A stretch of 64,000 nucleotides of DNA from NCBI GenBank assembly GCA_963795555.1, contig CAWCHZ010000002.1:1798001-1862000 (forward strand), read 5' to 3'. The translations under genes were made by a program, and so were the position numbers. Under the pieces are notes generated by a model. The model saw only the letters and a program-made list of their open reading frames with translations, searched no databases and was not told the DNA's origin. Positions within the stretch are counted from its first letter, which is position 1. Each line of letters begins with the position of its first letter. Below are positions 7,236 through 15,760 of this stretch, piece after piece. The stretch is from CAWCHZ01 sp963795555 (lineage in GTDB: Bacteria; Actinomycetota; Thermoleophilia; Solirubrobacterales; Solirubrobacteraceae).

Positions 7236-9281
7236 CTACGCAACGGCGGCTGCCGGAGCGACCGGGCGCACGCTGACCGCCAGTACGCCGACGAGCGCGC
7301 CGACGAGGGGTCCCAGCAGCGCGCCGCGGGCGCCGGCGGCGAGACCGGCTCCGTGCAGCGCCCCGCCAAGCGCATCGCTCGCCAGCCAGCAGGCCAGCGC
7401 CCAGGTCAGCGCCCCGATCAACACGAGCGCGCGGGCGCGCGAGCGGATCGCGAGCGGCCAGAGCACGGCGGCCACGGCCCAGATCGCCGCGCCGATCAGC
7501 AGGCCGGAGCTGGCCAGCGGCGCCAGGACGTGGGCGATCGCGGTCGTCGGCGCGCCCTGCCAGCGTCCGAGCGCCGGCGTTGCCGGCGGCGGTCCGAGCC
7601 ACAGCGTGCGCCCGAGCAGCGTCTCGGCGATCGCAAGCCACCAGTAGCCGAGCGCGCCGAGCGCCGCGCGGCTCCACGGCCCGCGCAGCGAGCCGGCCAG
7701 CACGGGGAAGGCCCCGCTGAGGCCGGCGAGCCCGAGCAGCGGCGCAAGCGTGGGCAGCGACCAGGTCCAGCCGCCGCGCGGGCGCAGCAGCGGGCAGGTG
7801 AGCAGCGCCGCAGCCAGGACCAGCGCCAGCCCGCCGCGGCTCGGGGAGCTGGCGGCAAGCCAGCCGAGCGCGGCGAACGCCGCGGCGAGCCAGCCCAGCC
7901 GCGGCAGCAGCGCGACGGCCGCCGCGGCGACCAGCACGAGCGCGCCGGCGCCAACGGGCGGATGGGGACCGGGCAGCAGCGTCGCGAGCCCGACCAGCAG
8001 CGCCGTGCCCGCCGCCGCCACGGCGCGACGCGGAATGGCGGCCCGGCTGAGGCGATCCACCCGCGACCCCGGCGATTCGGGCGCCACGCCGCCCGGCACG
8101 CCCGTCCCTGGGCTGAGGCCCGGACCGTCGGGGACCAGGCCGAAGTCCGGCGCGCCAGGCTCCAGGCCGCTCGCGACGTCGGAGCTCAGCTCGAAGTCCG
8201 GCAGGCCCGCCTCCGCCTGGCGCGCCGCGATCGAGCGCTCGAAGCGGGCGGGCGACACCGTCCCGCGAATCTGGCCAAGCCGGGGCGCGGCCGCGCTCAG
8301 CGCGGCGCGCAGATCCGCCAGCGTGCCGCGCCGCTGTGGCTCGAGCGCGAGCGCGCGATCGATCGCGCGGCACAGGTCGCCCGGCAGATCGCGCCGCGCC
8401 CGGCGCAACGGCGGGCACGGCGCGCGGCCCGAGCGCCACCCACGTACGCCATTTTGTGGATGGATGCCAGCAAGGGCTTCGTAGAGCACGAGCGCGAGTG
8501 AGTAGAGGTCGGCCTCCCGGCCGGCACGACGGCCGTCGGCCTGCTCGGGCGCCATGTAGGCGTATGTGCCGATGATGTCGCCGGTGCGCGTCAGCGCCTC
8601 GTCGTCGGCGACGGCGGCGACGCCGAAGTCGGTCAGCTTGGCGATTCCCGCGCCAGCGGCCGGCGCGCTCGGGACGATCACGTTCTGGGGCTTGACGTCG
8701 CGGTGGACGACGCCATGGCAATGCGCGTGGCTGAGCGCGTCACAGAGCAGCACGCCGATGCGCGCGATCGCCGCGTCGGACAGCTCGCCGGCGGCGAGCG
8801 CGGCCGCGAGCGTGCGCCCGTCGACCAGCTCGGAGACCAGATAGGCCGCTTGATCGTCCTCGCCGGCCTCATAGAGGGTCACGATGCCTGGATGGTTGAG
8901 GCGAGCGCTCGCCGCGGCCTCGCGGCGGGCGCGGCCGCTGGTGCGCTCGTCGCGGGGGATGAGCTTGACCGCGACGGCACGTCCGAGCCGCTCATCCCGT
9001 GCCAGCCAGACGGCGCCGTGGCCGCCGCTGCCCAGGCGCCGCAGCAGGCGGTAGCGCTCCAACACGAGCCGATCGCCGTGCGCCAGGGGCGCGTGGGCGA
9101 GCGTGTCCTGCTCGTGGGTTGCGGCCCGACGATCCACGACGGTCGGCGCGGTCTGACCGCTGCCGTGGTCGGCAACCGTTGGCGCTGTCTGGGGATGGCC
9201 TGCGCTGCCGTGGTCAACGACGGTCGGCGCGGTCTCGTCGCGCCGCGCGGTTATGCGGGTGCGGTGCACGGGGGTTGACAT
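7236..9281 (-). CDS. Ser/Thr kinase with polytopic membrane C-terminus and N-terminal TVVD repeats
   Basis: About 681 residues from ATG 9281 (a TTG at 9338 would extend it). The first 60 residues carry three copies of a motif TAPTV(V/A)D. The kinase domain has LGSGGHGAVWLA, the lysine in VAVKLIP, VVHRDVKPQN, KLTDFGVAAV and GTYAYMAPEQ. After a linker the C-terminal part, from about nt 8050 to 7240, is a run of hydrophobic segments (roughly ten), so the protein ends as a multi-pass membrane protein rather than with PASTA or other sensor domains. It heads the cluster that continues with fhaA, fhaB, pstP, pbpA and pknB. Its ligand is unknown. The N-terminal threonines followed by Asp at +3 resemble FHA docking sites. 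Confidence 0.88.
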   Translation of the reverse strand: MSTPVHRTRITARRDETAPTVVDHGSAGHPQTAPTVADHGSGQTAPTVVDRRAATHEQDTLAHAPLAHGDRLVLERYRLLRRLGSGGHGAVWLARDERLGRAVAVKLIPRDERTSGRARREAAASARLNHPGIVTLYEAGEDDQAAYLVSELVDGRTLAAALAAGELSDAAIARIGVLLCDALSHAHCHGVVHRDVKPQNVIVPSAPAAGAGIAKLTDFGVAAVADDEALTRTGDIIGTYAYMAPEQADGRRAGREADLYSLALVLYEALAGIHPQNGVRGWRSGRAPCPPLRRARRDLPGDLCRAIDRALALEPQRRGTLADLRAALSAAAPRLGQIRGTVSPARFERSIAARQAEAGLPDFELSSDVASGLEPGAPDFGLVPDGPGLSPGTGVPGGVAPESPGSRVDRLSRAAIPRRAVAAAGTALLVGLATLLPGPHPPVGAGALVLVAAAAVALLPRLGWLAAAFAALGWLAASSPSRGGLALVLAAALLTCPLLRPRGGWTWSLPTLAPLLGLAGLSGAFPVLAGSLRGPWSRAALGALGYWWLAIAETLLGRTLWLGPPPATPALGRWQGAPTTAIAHVLAPLASSGLLIGAAIWAVAAVLWPLAIRSRARALVLIGALTWALACWLASDALGGALHGAGLAAGARGALLGPLVGALVGVLAVSVRPVAPAAAVA

Positions 9282-9406
9282 TCGGTGCGCAGCGAGGTGC
9301 CCCTGCCCAGGCACGGGGGGGCGCGTGGACTCTCCCAAGCGTACCGGCCCACCATCGCGGCCCAGGCCGCGTCATACTGCCCGTTCGCTGTCGGAGGGAG
9401 CGGCAT

Positions 9407-10609
9407 TTGGCCTTCTTCGTCGATGAGGATGAGCAGTCGCGGTCCGGCCCTGGACGCCGCGGCGCCTCCGCACGCCGCTCCGGCCCCAAACAGCGCGGCG
9501 GTGGCACTCGTCGCGCGCGGCCGTCTCGCGCGCGCGGCGCCGGAAGGGCCGGCACGCGCGGCCGGCGGTCCAGCCGTGTCGAGCACAACCGGCTCATGCT
9601 GCGCCGCTCGGTCGCAGCGGGCGGCGCATTGCTCGTGCTGATCCTGGCGATCGTTGGCATCAAGGGCTGCCTCGCCAGCCAGCACCGCGCCGCCGTCACC
9701 CACTATGACCATGAGGCGGGCGCGTTGGCCGAGCGCTCGGACGACGAGGTCGGCCGACCGCTGTTTGCCGCACTCAGCTCCCAGGCCGCCGCAGCACAGG
9801 GTGGCAACGCCGTCGTCGCGGTCGAGAGCCGGATCAACCAGCTGCGCGTGGGAGCGCAGGGGCTGCTCGCCGCTGCCCGCGCGCTCGGCGTCCCCGGCGA
9901 CATGGTGCGCGCCCAGGCGAGCCTGCTGCTGGTGCTCGAGCTGCGCAGCGAGGCGATCGCGAAGATCGCCGATCAGCTGCCGACCGCGCTCGGCAGCACC
10001 GACGCACACGGCGGGGTGACCGCGATCGCCGCCGAGATGCAGAGCTTCCTCGCCTCCGACGTCATCTACGCGTCCCGCGTCGTGCCCTTCATCGAGCAGG
10101 CGCTGACCAATGCGGGCGTGCAGGGCGTGCCCGTGGGCCCGAGCCGCTTCTTGACCGACCTGCGCTGGCTGAGCCCGACGTACGTAGCCGGTCAGCTGGG
10201 TGTCAGCGCGAGCACGCCGACGGGGAGTGCTCCGCCGGCGCCGGGAACGCATGGGCATCGGCTGGTCTCGGTCGGCTACGACGGCACGGCGCTCGCCGCC
10301 GGGACGACCACCCAGCTGCGCTACAGCTCGGGCGGGGCGTTCGCGGTCACGCTGCAGAACACCGGCCAGAACAACGAGAGCAATGTCACGGTGACCGTTG
10401 CGATCGCCGGCGCCGGCAGCGTGATCCAGCTGCGCCGCAGCGGGATTCAGACACAGGCCGGACAGACGACCACGATAACGCTGACGCTCGATCGCCAGCC
10501 GGCGATCGGCGTGCCGCTGCAGATCACAGCCGCGATCCAGCGCGTCCCGGGCGAGCAGTCCGTTGTCCGCAACAGCGGTACCTTCCCCGTCGTCTTCGCC
10601 AATGGCTAG
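9407..10609 (+). CDS. Membrane-anchored extracytoplasmic protein of unknown function
   Basis: 400 residues from TTG 9407, chosen because GGAGGG lies 8-9 nt upstream and the predicted N-terminus MAFFVDEDEQ is acidic, unlike the upstream frame. An Arg/Gly-rich cytoplasmic segment is followed by one transmembrane helix (SVAAGGALLVLILAIVGI, near nt 9604-9660) and a large outer region: a helical part (residues about 90-250) and a beta-rich C-terminal domain with YSSGGAFAVTLQNTGQNNESNVTVTVAI, resembling a CARDB or Ig-like adhesion fold. It is divergent from the kinase. I do not recognise a family with a known function. Confidence 0.75.
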   Translation: MAFFVDEDEQSRSGPGRRGASARRSGPKQRGGGTRRARPSRARGAGRAGTRGRRSSRVEHNRLMLRRSVAAGGALLVLILAIVGIKGCLASQHRAAVTHYDHEAGALAERSDDEVGRPLFAALSSQAAAAQGGNAVVAVESRINQLRVGAQGLLAAARALGVPGDMVRAQASLLLVLELRSEAIAKIADQLPTALGSTDAHGGVTAIAAEMQSFLASDVIYASRVVPFIEQALTNAGVQGVPVGPSRFLTDLRWLSPTYVAGQLGVSASTPTGSAPPAPGTHGHRLVSVGYDGTALAAGTTTQLRYSSGGAFAVTLQNTGQNNESNVTVTVAIAGAGSVIQLRRSGIQTQAGQTTTITLTLDRQPAIGVPLQITAAIQRVPGEQSVVRNSGTFPVVFANG

Positions 10610-10618
10610 GGACCGACA

Positions 10619-10624
10619 TATGCT
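10619..10624 (+). promoter_or_regulatory. Candidate -10 element TATGCT for a leaderless transcript
   Basis: TATGCT ends 9 nt before the ATG of the DUF4446 gene, so transcription would begin at or within a base or two of the start codon. No clear -35 was seen. Confidence 0.45.
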
Positions 10625-10633
10625 GTCTGCCCG

Positions 10634-11155
10634 ATGCACCAGCTGACCTCGACGACGGGCATCGCGGCGCTGGCGGCGGGCGGCGTGGCGGTGGTCGCGC
10701 TGATCCTGAGCGCGACGCTGGCGATCACGTTGCGACGCCTGCGCCGAGCGCAGCGGGCGGTGCTCGGCGAGCATGGCGAGCGCGATCTGATCGCCCATGG
10801 CGCCCAGCTGGAGAGCGACTTCCGTGCGCTGGAGGACGCGATGAGCGATGCCGCCGTCGGGCTGCGCCAGCGGATGGCGGAGATCGAGCGCAAGCTCGAC
10901 CGCACGCTCGCCTACAGCGCAGTCGTGCGCTACGACGCCTACGGCGAGATGTCCGGGCACCAGTCGGCCTCGATCGCACTGCTCGACGCATCCCGCTCGG
11001 GCGTGATCGTGTCGTCGATCCTGCACCGCGAGCAGGCGCGCGTCTACGCCAAGCAGGTCCGCAACGGGCAGGGCGAGCATGCGCTCTCGCCGGAGGAGGA
11101 GGAGGCCGTGCGGATCGCCATCTCCGGCGAGCGCCAGCCGCCGGCTGGATCGTGA
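10634..11155 (+). CDS. DUF4446 family membrane protein
   Basis: 173 residues. One N-terminal transmembrane helix (GIAALAAGGVAVVALILSATLAI) is followed by a coiled-coil region and a conserved C-terminal module: VVRYDAYGEMSGHQSASIAL, LLDASRSGVIVSSILHREQARVYAKQV and ALSPEEEEAVRIA. These strings match the DUF4446 family, which is common in Gram-positive bacteria near the parB/origin region and has no assigned function. No Shine-Dalgarno sequence precedes the ATG, and a TATGCT box lies 9 nt upstream. Confidence 0.8.
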   Translation: MHQLTSTTGIAALAAGGVAVVALILSATLAITLRRLRRAQRAVLGEHGERDLIAHGAQLESDFRALEDAMSDAAVGLRQRMAEIERKLDRTLAYSAVVRYDAYGEMSGHQSASIALLDASRSGVIVSSILHREQARVYAKQVRNGQGEHALSPEEEEAVRIAISGERQPPAGS

Positions 11156-11228
11156 CGGCCCCATCGGCCCCGCCGTGCCCGCAACCGCCAGCCCACGCCT
11201 GACCGGTCGCACCTGCGGCCGCCGCTAG

Positions 11229-12131
11229 ATGCGCGTCGCCTACCTCGGCCCACGCGGCACCTTCAGCGAGGAGACGCTGCGCGCGGCCGCGGCACGACTG
11301 GATCTGGCGCTCGAACCGGTCGCCCAGCCGACGATCTTCGCGACCGTCATGGCGGTCCATGAGCGGCGCGCCGAGCGCGCGCTGGTGCCGATCGAGAACT
11401 CGCTCGAGGGGGCCGTCAACGCCACCCTGGATACGCTGGCGATCGAGGCGCAGGACGTCGTGATCGTCGGCGAGACGGTCGCCAGCGTGAGCTATTGCCT
11501 GATCGCGCGGCGGGCGCTCGAGCTCGAGCAGATAACAACCGTCGTCTCCCATCCTCAGGGCAACGCGCAGTGCGCCCACTTCCTGCGCTCGCGACTGCCG
11601 CAGGCGACGGTGCTCGATGCCAGCTCGACCGCCGATGCGGTGCGCCTGGTGGCCGAGTCCAATCAGCCCTGGGCTGCGCTGGGCACACGGCTATCGGCCA
11701 AGCTCTATGGCGGCGTGATCTTGCTCGCCACCGTCGAGGACGTGAGCGACAACGTGACCCGATTCGTCTGGCTGGCGCCCGCCGATGCCGGTGATGGCGA
11801 CGACCCGGGCGCGCGACAGACCGGTAGCGGCATCCCGCCCGCTGGCCCGGGCGGTCGCGATGGCGAGAGCACATGGAAGACCTCGATCGTCTTCTGGGGC
11901 GCGGGCACCAACCAGCCGGGCTGGCTGGTGCGCTGCCTTTCCGAGCTCGCGCGACGAGACGTGAACCTGACGCGGATCGAGTCGCGCCCGCTCAAGCGGG
12001 CGCTTGGCGAGTACATGTTCTTCGCCGATCTCAAGGGACGCGACAGCGACGGGCCCGTCGCGGCAGGGCTCGCGGCGTTGCGCGAGCACGCCGAGTACGT
12101 GCGGGTGCTCGGCTCCTATCAGCCGATTTGA
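11229..12131 (+). CDS. pheA: Prephenate dehydratase with ACT domain
   Basis: 300 residues. It converts prephenate to phenylpyruvate in phenylalanine synthesis. The catalytic part shows YLGPRGTFSEETL at the start, VPIENSLEGAVNATLD, VSHPQGNAQCAHFL, ALGTRLSAKLYG and the TRF motif in NVTRFVWLA. A Gly/Pro-rich linker joins it to a C-terminal ACT domain (TSIVFWGAGTNQPGWLVRCL) with the ESRPLKR phenylalanine-sensing motif, so feedback inhibition by phenylalanine is expected. No chorismate mutase domain is present. The ATG follows directly on a TAG and has no obvious ribosome-binding site. Confidence 0.95.
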   Translation: MRVAYLGPRGTFSEETLRAAAARLDLALEPVAQPTIFATVMAVHERRAERALVPIENSLEGAVNATLDTLAIEAQDVVIVGETVASVSYCLIARRALELEQITTVVSHPQGNAQCAHFLRSRLPQATVLDASSTADAVRLVAESNQPWAALGTRLSAKLYGGVILLATVEDVSDNVTRFVWLAPADAGDGDDPGARQTGSGIPPAGPGGRDGESTWKTSIVFWGAGTNQPGWLVRCLSELARRDVNLTRIESRPLKRALGEYMFFADLKGRDSDGPVAAGLAALREHAEYVRVLGSYQPI

Positions 12132-12147
12132 CAGCGCTCTGTGCCCC

Positions 12148-12176
12148 TTGGGCACCAGCGCGGACGCCGCTAGACT
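12148..12176 (+). promoter_or_regulatory. Candidate promoter for the HNH endonuclease gene
   Basis: TTGGGC and TAGACT are separated by 17 nt. The -10 box ends 14 nt before ATG 12191, which would give a leader of only about 7 nt. Confidence 0.5.
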
Positions 12177-12190
12177 GCCTGCTCGACGCG

Positions 12191-12766
12191 ATGGCCACAC
12201 CGGTCACACCAGCCCGGCCCTGGTCCGCGCCGCGCGATGAGCACCAGCGGCGCGGACTTGATGGTGGCCGGGTGCTCGTCCTCAACGCGACCTACGAGCC
12301 GATCAACGTCTGCACCGTGCGCCGCGCGGCCGTGCTGCTGCTCAAGCGCAAGGCCGAGCTGATCGAGCACGGATCCTGGCATCTGCGGGCCGCCAGCACG
12401 AGCATCCCGCGTCCGGTCGTGATCCGTCTGGTCAGCTACGTGCACGTGCCACGCGAGACCCACCGGCGCAAGATCACGCGCCGCGCGGTCTTCGCCCGCG
12501 ATCGCTGGACCTGCCAGTACTGCGGGTCGCGCAGCAACCTGACCGTCGACCACGTGATCCCCCGCTCCAAGGGTGGGCGGTCCAGCTGGGACAACATCGT
12601 CGCCTCCTGCGCGCCGTGCAACCGCCGCAAGGGCGACCTGCTGCTGCGCCAGGTGGACATGGAGCTGAGTCGACCGCCCCGAATCCCCAGCCCCCAGGTC
12701 TTCATCCAGGTCGCCAGCCCAACGATCCCGGCGGCGTGGCGGCAATACCTTCCCGAAGCCGCCTAG
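12191..12766 (+). CDS. HNH endonuclease family protein
   Basis: 191 residues. The N-terminal module (VLVLNATYEPINVCTVRRAAVLLLKRKAELIE) is typical of a widespread cellular HNH family. The C-terminal half has the zinc-binding and catalytic HNH motif: CQYCG, LTVDHVIPRSKGG, NIVASCAPCNRRKGD. Members are probably Mg-dependent nucleases acting on DNA, but the cellular role of this branch is not established. The start ATG 12191 lies shortly after a good promoter-like pair; the frame is open further upstream inside pheA, which is not credible. Confidence 0.88.
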   Translation: MATPVTPARPWSAPRDEHQRRGLDGGRVLVLNATYEPINVCTVRRAAVLLLKRKAELIEHGSWHLRAASTSIPRPVVIRLVSYVHVPRETHRRKITRRAVFARDRWTCQYCGSRSNLTVDHVIPRSKGGRSSWDNIVASCAPCNRRKGDLLLRQVDMELSRPPRIPSPQVFIQVASPTIPAAWRQYLPEAA

Positions 12767-12833
12767 CCCGCGGGCGGAGGACGGCCGGCGCGGGCGCAGA
12801 CGGCCGGCGCGGGCGGGAGGACGGCAAACAAGG

Positions 12834-12860
12834 GGAGGGCGCCCCCGAGGGGCGCCCTCC
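12834..12860. terminator. Perfect 12-bp stem-loop, probable bidirectional terminator
   Basis: GGAGGGCGCCCC and GGGGCGCCCTCC pair without mismatch around the loop CGA. It has no T-tract, as is common for hairpin terminators in GC-rich actinobacteria. It sits between the convergent HNH gene and the gyrA side. Confidence 0.65.
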
Positions 12861-12977
12861 GTCCAGCAAGCGGCTGGCTGCTGCGCAGGGGAGGCGGTCT
12901 ACGCCGGTGGGACGAGCTCCGGCACCTGCCCCGGCGGGTGTCGCGGTGGGATTCCGCTCCGTCCGACCAGCCCGGGA

Positions 12978-13022
12978 CTAGCGGGCGGACACCTCCAGGG
13001 TCCCGTAACGACTGTCACTCAA
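12978..13022 (-). CDS. Candidate 14-codon peptide MSDSRYGTLEVSAR
   Basis: On the minus strand AGAAAGGAGGTGG precedes a TTG start by about 9 nt and the frame runs 14 codons to TAG. The ribosome-binding site matches the complement of the whole 16S 3' tail (CACCTCCTTTCT), far longer than any other in the window. An upstream GATCACC can pair with GGTGGTC beside the SD and could mask it. The hairpin at 12834-12860 lies about 120 nt downstream and could end the transcript. This may be a free-standing small protein, a leader, or a ribosome-binding regulatory RNA. I do not recognise the peptide. Confidence 0.5.
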   Translation of the reverse strand: MSDSRYGTLEVSAR

Positions 13023-13151
13023 GATCGGACCACCTCCTTTCTCTGGTGATCGGAGGGTAGCGAACCGGCGCGACGTGGTCGACCGGGAACCGCCGGCGAC
13101 AGCCCGACCGGCGGCGGCCAATGCTGACGCGCGGGGCGCCTCCGACCGAGG

Positions 13152-15752
13152 CTACGTGAGCTCGGCGCCGTCGCCGTCGTCCGAGGAGCTGGCTGCCCCC
13201 TGATCGCCGTCATCGCCCTCGAACGATGGCGCGTGGCCGTTGCCCTCGTGCAGCGGAGGCTGCTCGCGGTCCTCGCCGACCGGCGCGGCTGTCGAGGTCT
13301 CGCTCTCGACGACGAGAGCGATCGCGCTGACGCGGTCCTCGTCGCGGATGTTCATGACCTTGACGCCCTGCGATGCCCGTCCGTAGCGATTGATCCCGCG
13401 CACCGAGGTCCGCTGCACCATGCCGTTCTGCGAGATGAAGACCAGCTCCTGGTGCTCGCGCACGACGAGCGCCCCGGCGAGCGCGCCCTTGCGATCGGTC
13501 AGCGCGATCGTCTTGACGCCCATCGAGCCACGCCCCTTGACGGGATACTCGGCGATCGGCGTGCGCTTGCCATAGCCGTTGTCGGTCACGACGAGCAGCT
13601 CCTGGTCGTCGCGCGCGACGTCCATCGCCAGCACCGCGTTGCCCTTCTGCGCGACGTTCATCCCGCGCACGCCGCGCGTGTCGCGGCCCATCGGGCGTAC
13701 CTGTCGCTCGGCGAAGCGCGCCGCCTGACCGGACCGCGAGACCATGATGATGTCGTCCGAGCCCGACGTCCGCCGCACGGCGACGAGCTCATCGTCATCG
13801 GCGATCGAGATCGCGATGATCCCGTCGGCCTTGATCGGCGTGTTGTAGGCGGAGAACTCGGTCTTCTTGACCTGCCCGTTGCGCGTCCCGAAGACCAGGT
13901 AGCCGCCCTCGGAGAAGTCGCGCGTGGAGAGCACCGACTGCACGCGCTCGCCCTCGCGCAGCGGCAGCAGGTTGACCAGCGCGCGCCCGCGCGCCGTGCG
14001 CGAGGCCTCCGGCAGCTCGTAGACCTTGAGCCGGTACACCTTGCCGCGGTTGGTGAAGAACAGCAGGAAGTCGTGCGTCGAGCAGATGAAGAGGTGCTCG
14101 ATGTAGTCGTCTTCCTTCATGTCCATCCCCGTCACACCGCGACCGCCGCGGCGCTGCATGCGGTAGGTCGCCAACGGCAGCGACTTGATGTAGCCGCTCT
14201 TGGTGATCGCGATCACCATCTGCTGGTCGGCGATCAGGTCCTCGATGTCGATCTCGTCCTCGGAGGGCGCGATCTCCGTGCGGCGCTCGTCGCCGTGGAC
14301 GTCGGCGATCTCGCGCAGCTCCTCCTTGATCAGCGCATAGACGCGCGACTCGTCGCCGAGGATCTCGCGCAGCTCGCGGATGCGCTCCACCAGGTCGGCG
14401 TGCTCCTGCTTGATCTTGTCGGCCTCGAGCGCGGTCAGGCGCTGCAGACGCAGGTCGAGGATCGCCTGCGCCTGCTCACGCGAGAGCCCGAAGCGCTCGA
14501 TCAGACCGGCGCGGGCGACGTCGGGGTCGCGCGAGGCGCGGATCAGCTCGATCACCCCGTCGAGCTGGCCGAGCGCCACCAGCAGGCCCTCGAGGATGTG
14601 CGCGCGAGCCTCGGCGCGACGCAGCTCGTACTGCGTGCGGCGCACGATCACGTCGCGCTGGTGCTGGACGTAGAAGTGGATCGCCTGGCGCAGGTTGAGC
14701 GTCCGCGGCACGTTGTCGACCAGCGCGACCATGTTCACCCCGAACGTCGCCTGCATCGACGTGTGCTTGTAGAGCTTGTTGAGCACGACCTTGGGCAGTG
14801 CGTCGCGCTTGAGCTCGATCACCAGGCGCATGCCGGTGCGGTCGGACTCGTCGCGCAGGTCGGAGATCTCGGTGATCTTGCGGTCGCGCACGACGAGGTC
14901 GCGGATCTTCTCCATCAGCCCACCGTCGCCACCCTTGCGGACCATGTAGGGCAGCTCGGTGACGATGATCGCCTCCTTGCCGTGCGTGAGCGGCTCGATG
15001 TGGGCGCGTGCGCGCACGCGCACGCGCCCACGGCCGGTCTCGTAGGCCTCGCGGATCCCGCTCATGCCGAGGATCGTCCCTCCGGTCGGGAAGTCCGGCC
15101 CCTTGATATGGCGCATCAGGCCCACGACGTCGATTTGCGGATCATCGATGTAGGCGCTCACCGCGGCGATCACCTCGCGCAGGTTGTGCGGCGGAATGTT
15201 CGTCGCCATGCCGACCGCGATCCCCGAGGAGCCGTTGACGAGCAGGTTGGGGAAGCGCGCCGGCAGCACGACGGGCTCCTTGCGGCTGCCGTCGTAGTTG
15301 GGCAGCATGTCGACGGTGTCGGCATCGAGGTCGCGCAGCATCTCGGTCGCGATCCGCGACAGGCGCGCTTCGGTGTAGCGCATCGCGGCGGCCGAGTCGC
15401 CGTCGACCGAGCCGAAGTTTCCCTGCCCGTCGACCAGCTCGTAGCGCATCGAGAAGTCCTGCGCCATGCGCACCAGCGTGTCGTAGATCGCCGAGTCGCC
15501 GTGGGGGTGGTAGTAGCCCATCACCTCCCCGACGATCCGCGCGCACTTGGCGTAGGGGCGGTTGGGCTGCAGGCCGTTCTCGTTCATCGCGAACAGCACG
15601 CGGCGGTGGACCGGCTTGAGCCCATCGCGCACGTCGGGCAGCGCGCGGCCGACGATCACCGACATCGCGTAGTCCAGATAGGACGAGCGCATCTCGTCCT
15701 CGAGGCCGCGCGGCTCGATGTTGCCGCCGGTCAGCTGGTCAGCGGTGGCCAT
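13152..15752 (-). CDS. gyrA: DNA gyrase subunit A
   Basis: 866 residues. It forms the A2B2 gyrase that introduces negative supercoils. The breakage-reunion domain has the catalytic tyrosine in AAMRYTEARLS (about residue 126). The quinolone-resistance region HPHGDSAIYDTLVRMAQ carries Ser at about 87 and Asp at about 91, the usual susceptible residues. The GyrA box MQRRGGRGVTGM marks the C-terminal DNA-wrapping domain, which is complete. A Glu/Asp/Ser-rich tail of about 50 residues follows. The ATG lies 8 nt after the gyrB stop, so the two are one operon. Confidence 0.98.
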   Translation of the reverse strand: MATADQLTGGNIEPRGLEDEMRSSYLDYAMSVIVGRALPDVRDGLKPVHRRVLFAMNENGLQPNRPYAKCARIVGEVMGYYHPHGDSAIYDTLVRMAQDFSMRYELVDGQGNFGSVDGDSAAAMRYTEARLSRIATEMLRDLDADTVDMLPNYDGSRKEPVVLPARFPNLLVNGSSGIAVGMATNIPPHNLREVIAAVSAYIDDPQIDVVGLMRHIKGPDFPTGGTILGMSGIREAYETGRGRVRVRARAHIEPLTHGKEAIIVTELPYMVRKGGDGGLMEKIRDLVVRDRKITEISDLRDESDRTGMRLVIELKRDALPKVVLNKLYKHTSMQATFGVNMVALVDNVPRTLNLRQAIHFYVQHQRDVIVRRTQYELRRAEARAHILEGLLVALGQLDGVIELIRASRDPDVARAGLIERFGLSREQAQAILDLRLQRLTALEADKIKQEHADLVERIRELREILGDESRVYALIKEELREIADVHGDERRTEIAPSEDEIDIEDLIADQQMVIAITKSGYIKSLPLATYRMQRRGGRGVTGMDMKEDDYIEHLFICSTHDFLLFFTNRGKVYRLKVYELPEASRTARGRALVNLLPLREGERVQSVLSTRDFSEGGYLVFGTRNGQVKKTEFSAYNTPIKADGIIAISIADDDELVAVRRTSGSDDIIMVSRSGQAARFAERQVRPMGRDTRGVRGMNVAQKGNAVLAMDVARDDQELLVVTDNGYGKRTPIAEYPVKGRGSMGVKTIALTDRKGALAGALVVREHQELVFISQNGMVQRTSVRGINRYGRASQGVKVMNIRDEDRVSAIALVVESETSTAAPVGEDREQPPLHEGNGHAPSFEGDDGDQGAASSSDDGDGAELT

Positions 15753-15760
15753 TGCTCAGC

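Larger units (their letters stand above)
12767..13151. other. 385-nt interval between the HNH gene and gyrA
   Basis: This convergent interval holds a short direct repeat (a 17-nt unit at 12779-12795 and 12799-12815), a perfect 12-bp hairpin and a 14-codon minus-strand ORF with a very strong ribosome-binding site. No longer coding signal was seen. Confidence 0.6.

Noticed and set aside
12128..12133. Perfect TTGACA after pheA
   Set aside because: No -10 box lies 16-18 nt downstream; the TAGACT box is 37 nt away and has a better-spaced TTGGGC.
13029..13044. Match to the 3' end of 16S rRNA (CACCTCCTTTCT)
   Set aside because: Only the tail matches and no rRNA helix precedes it. It is the complement of an extended ribosome-binding site on the minus strand, not an rRNA fragment.
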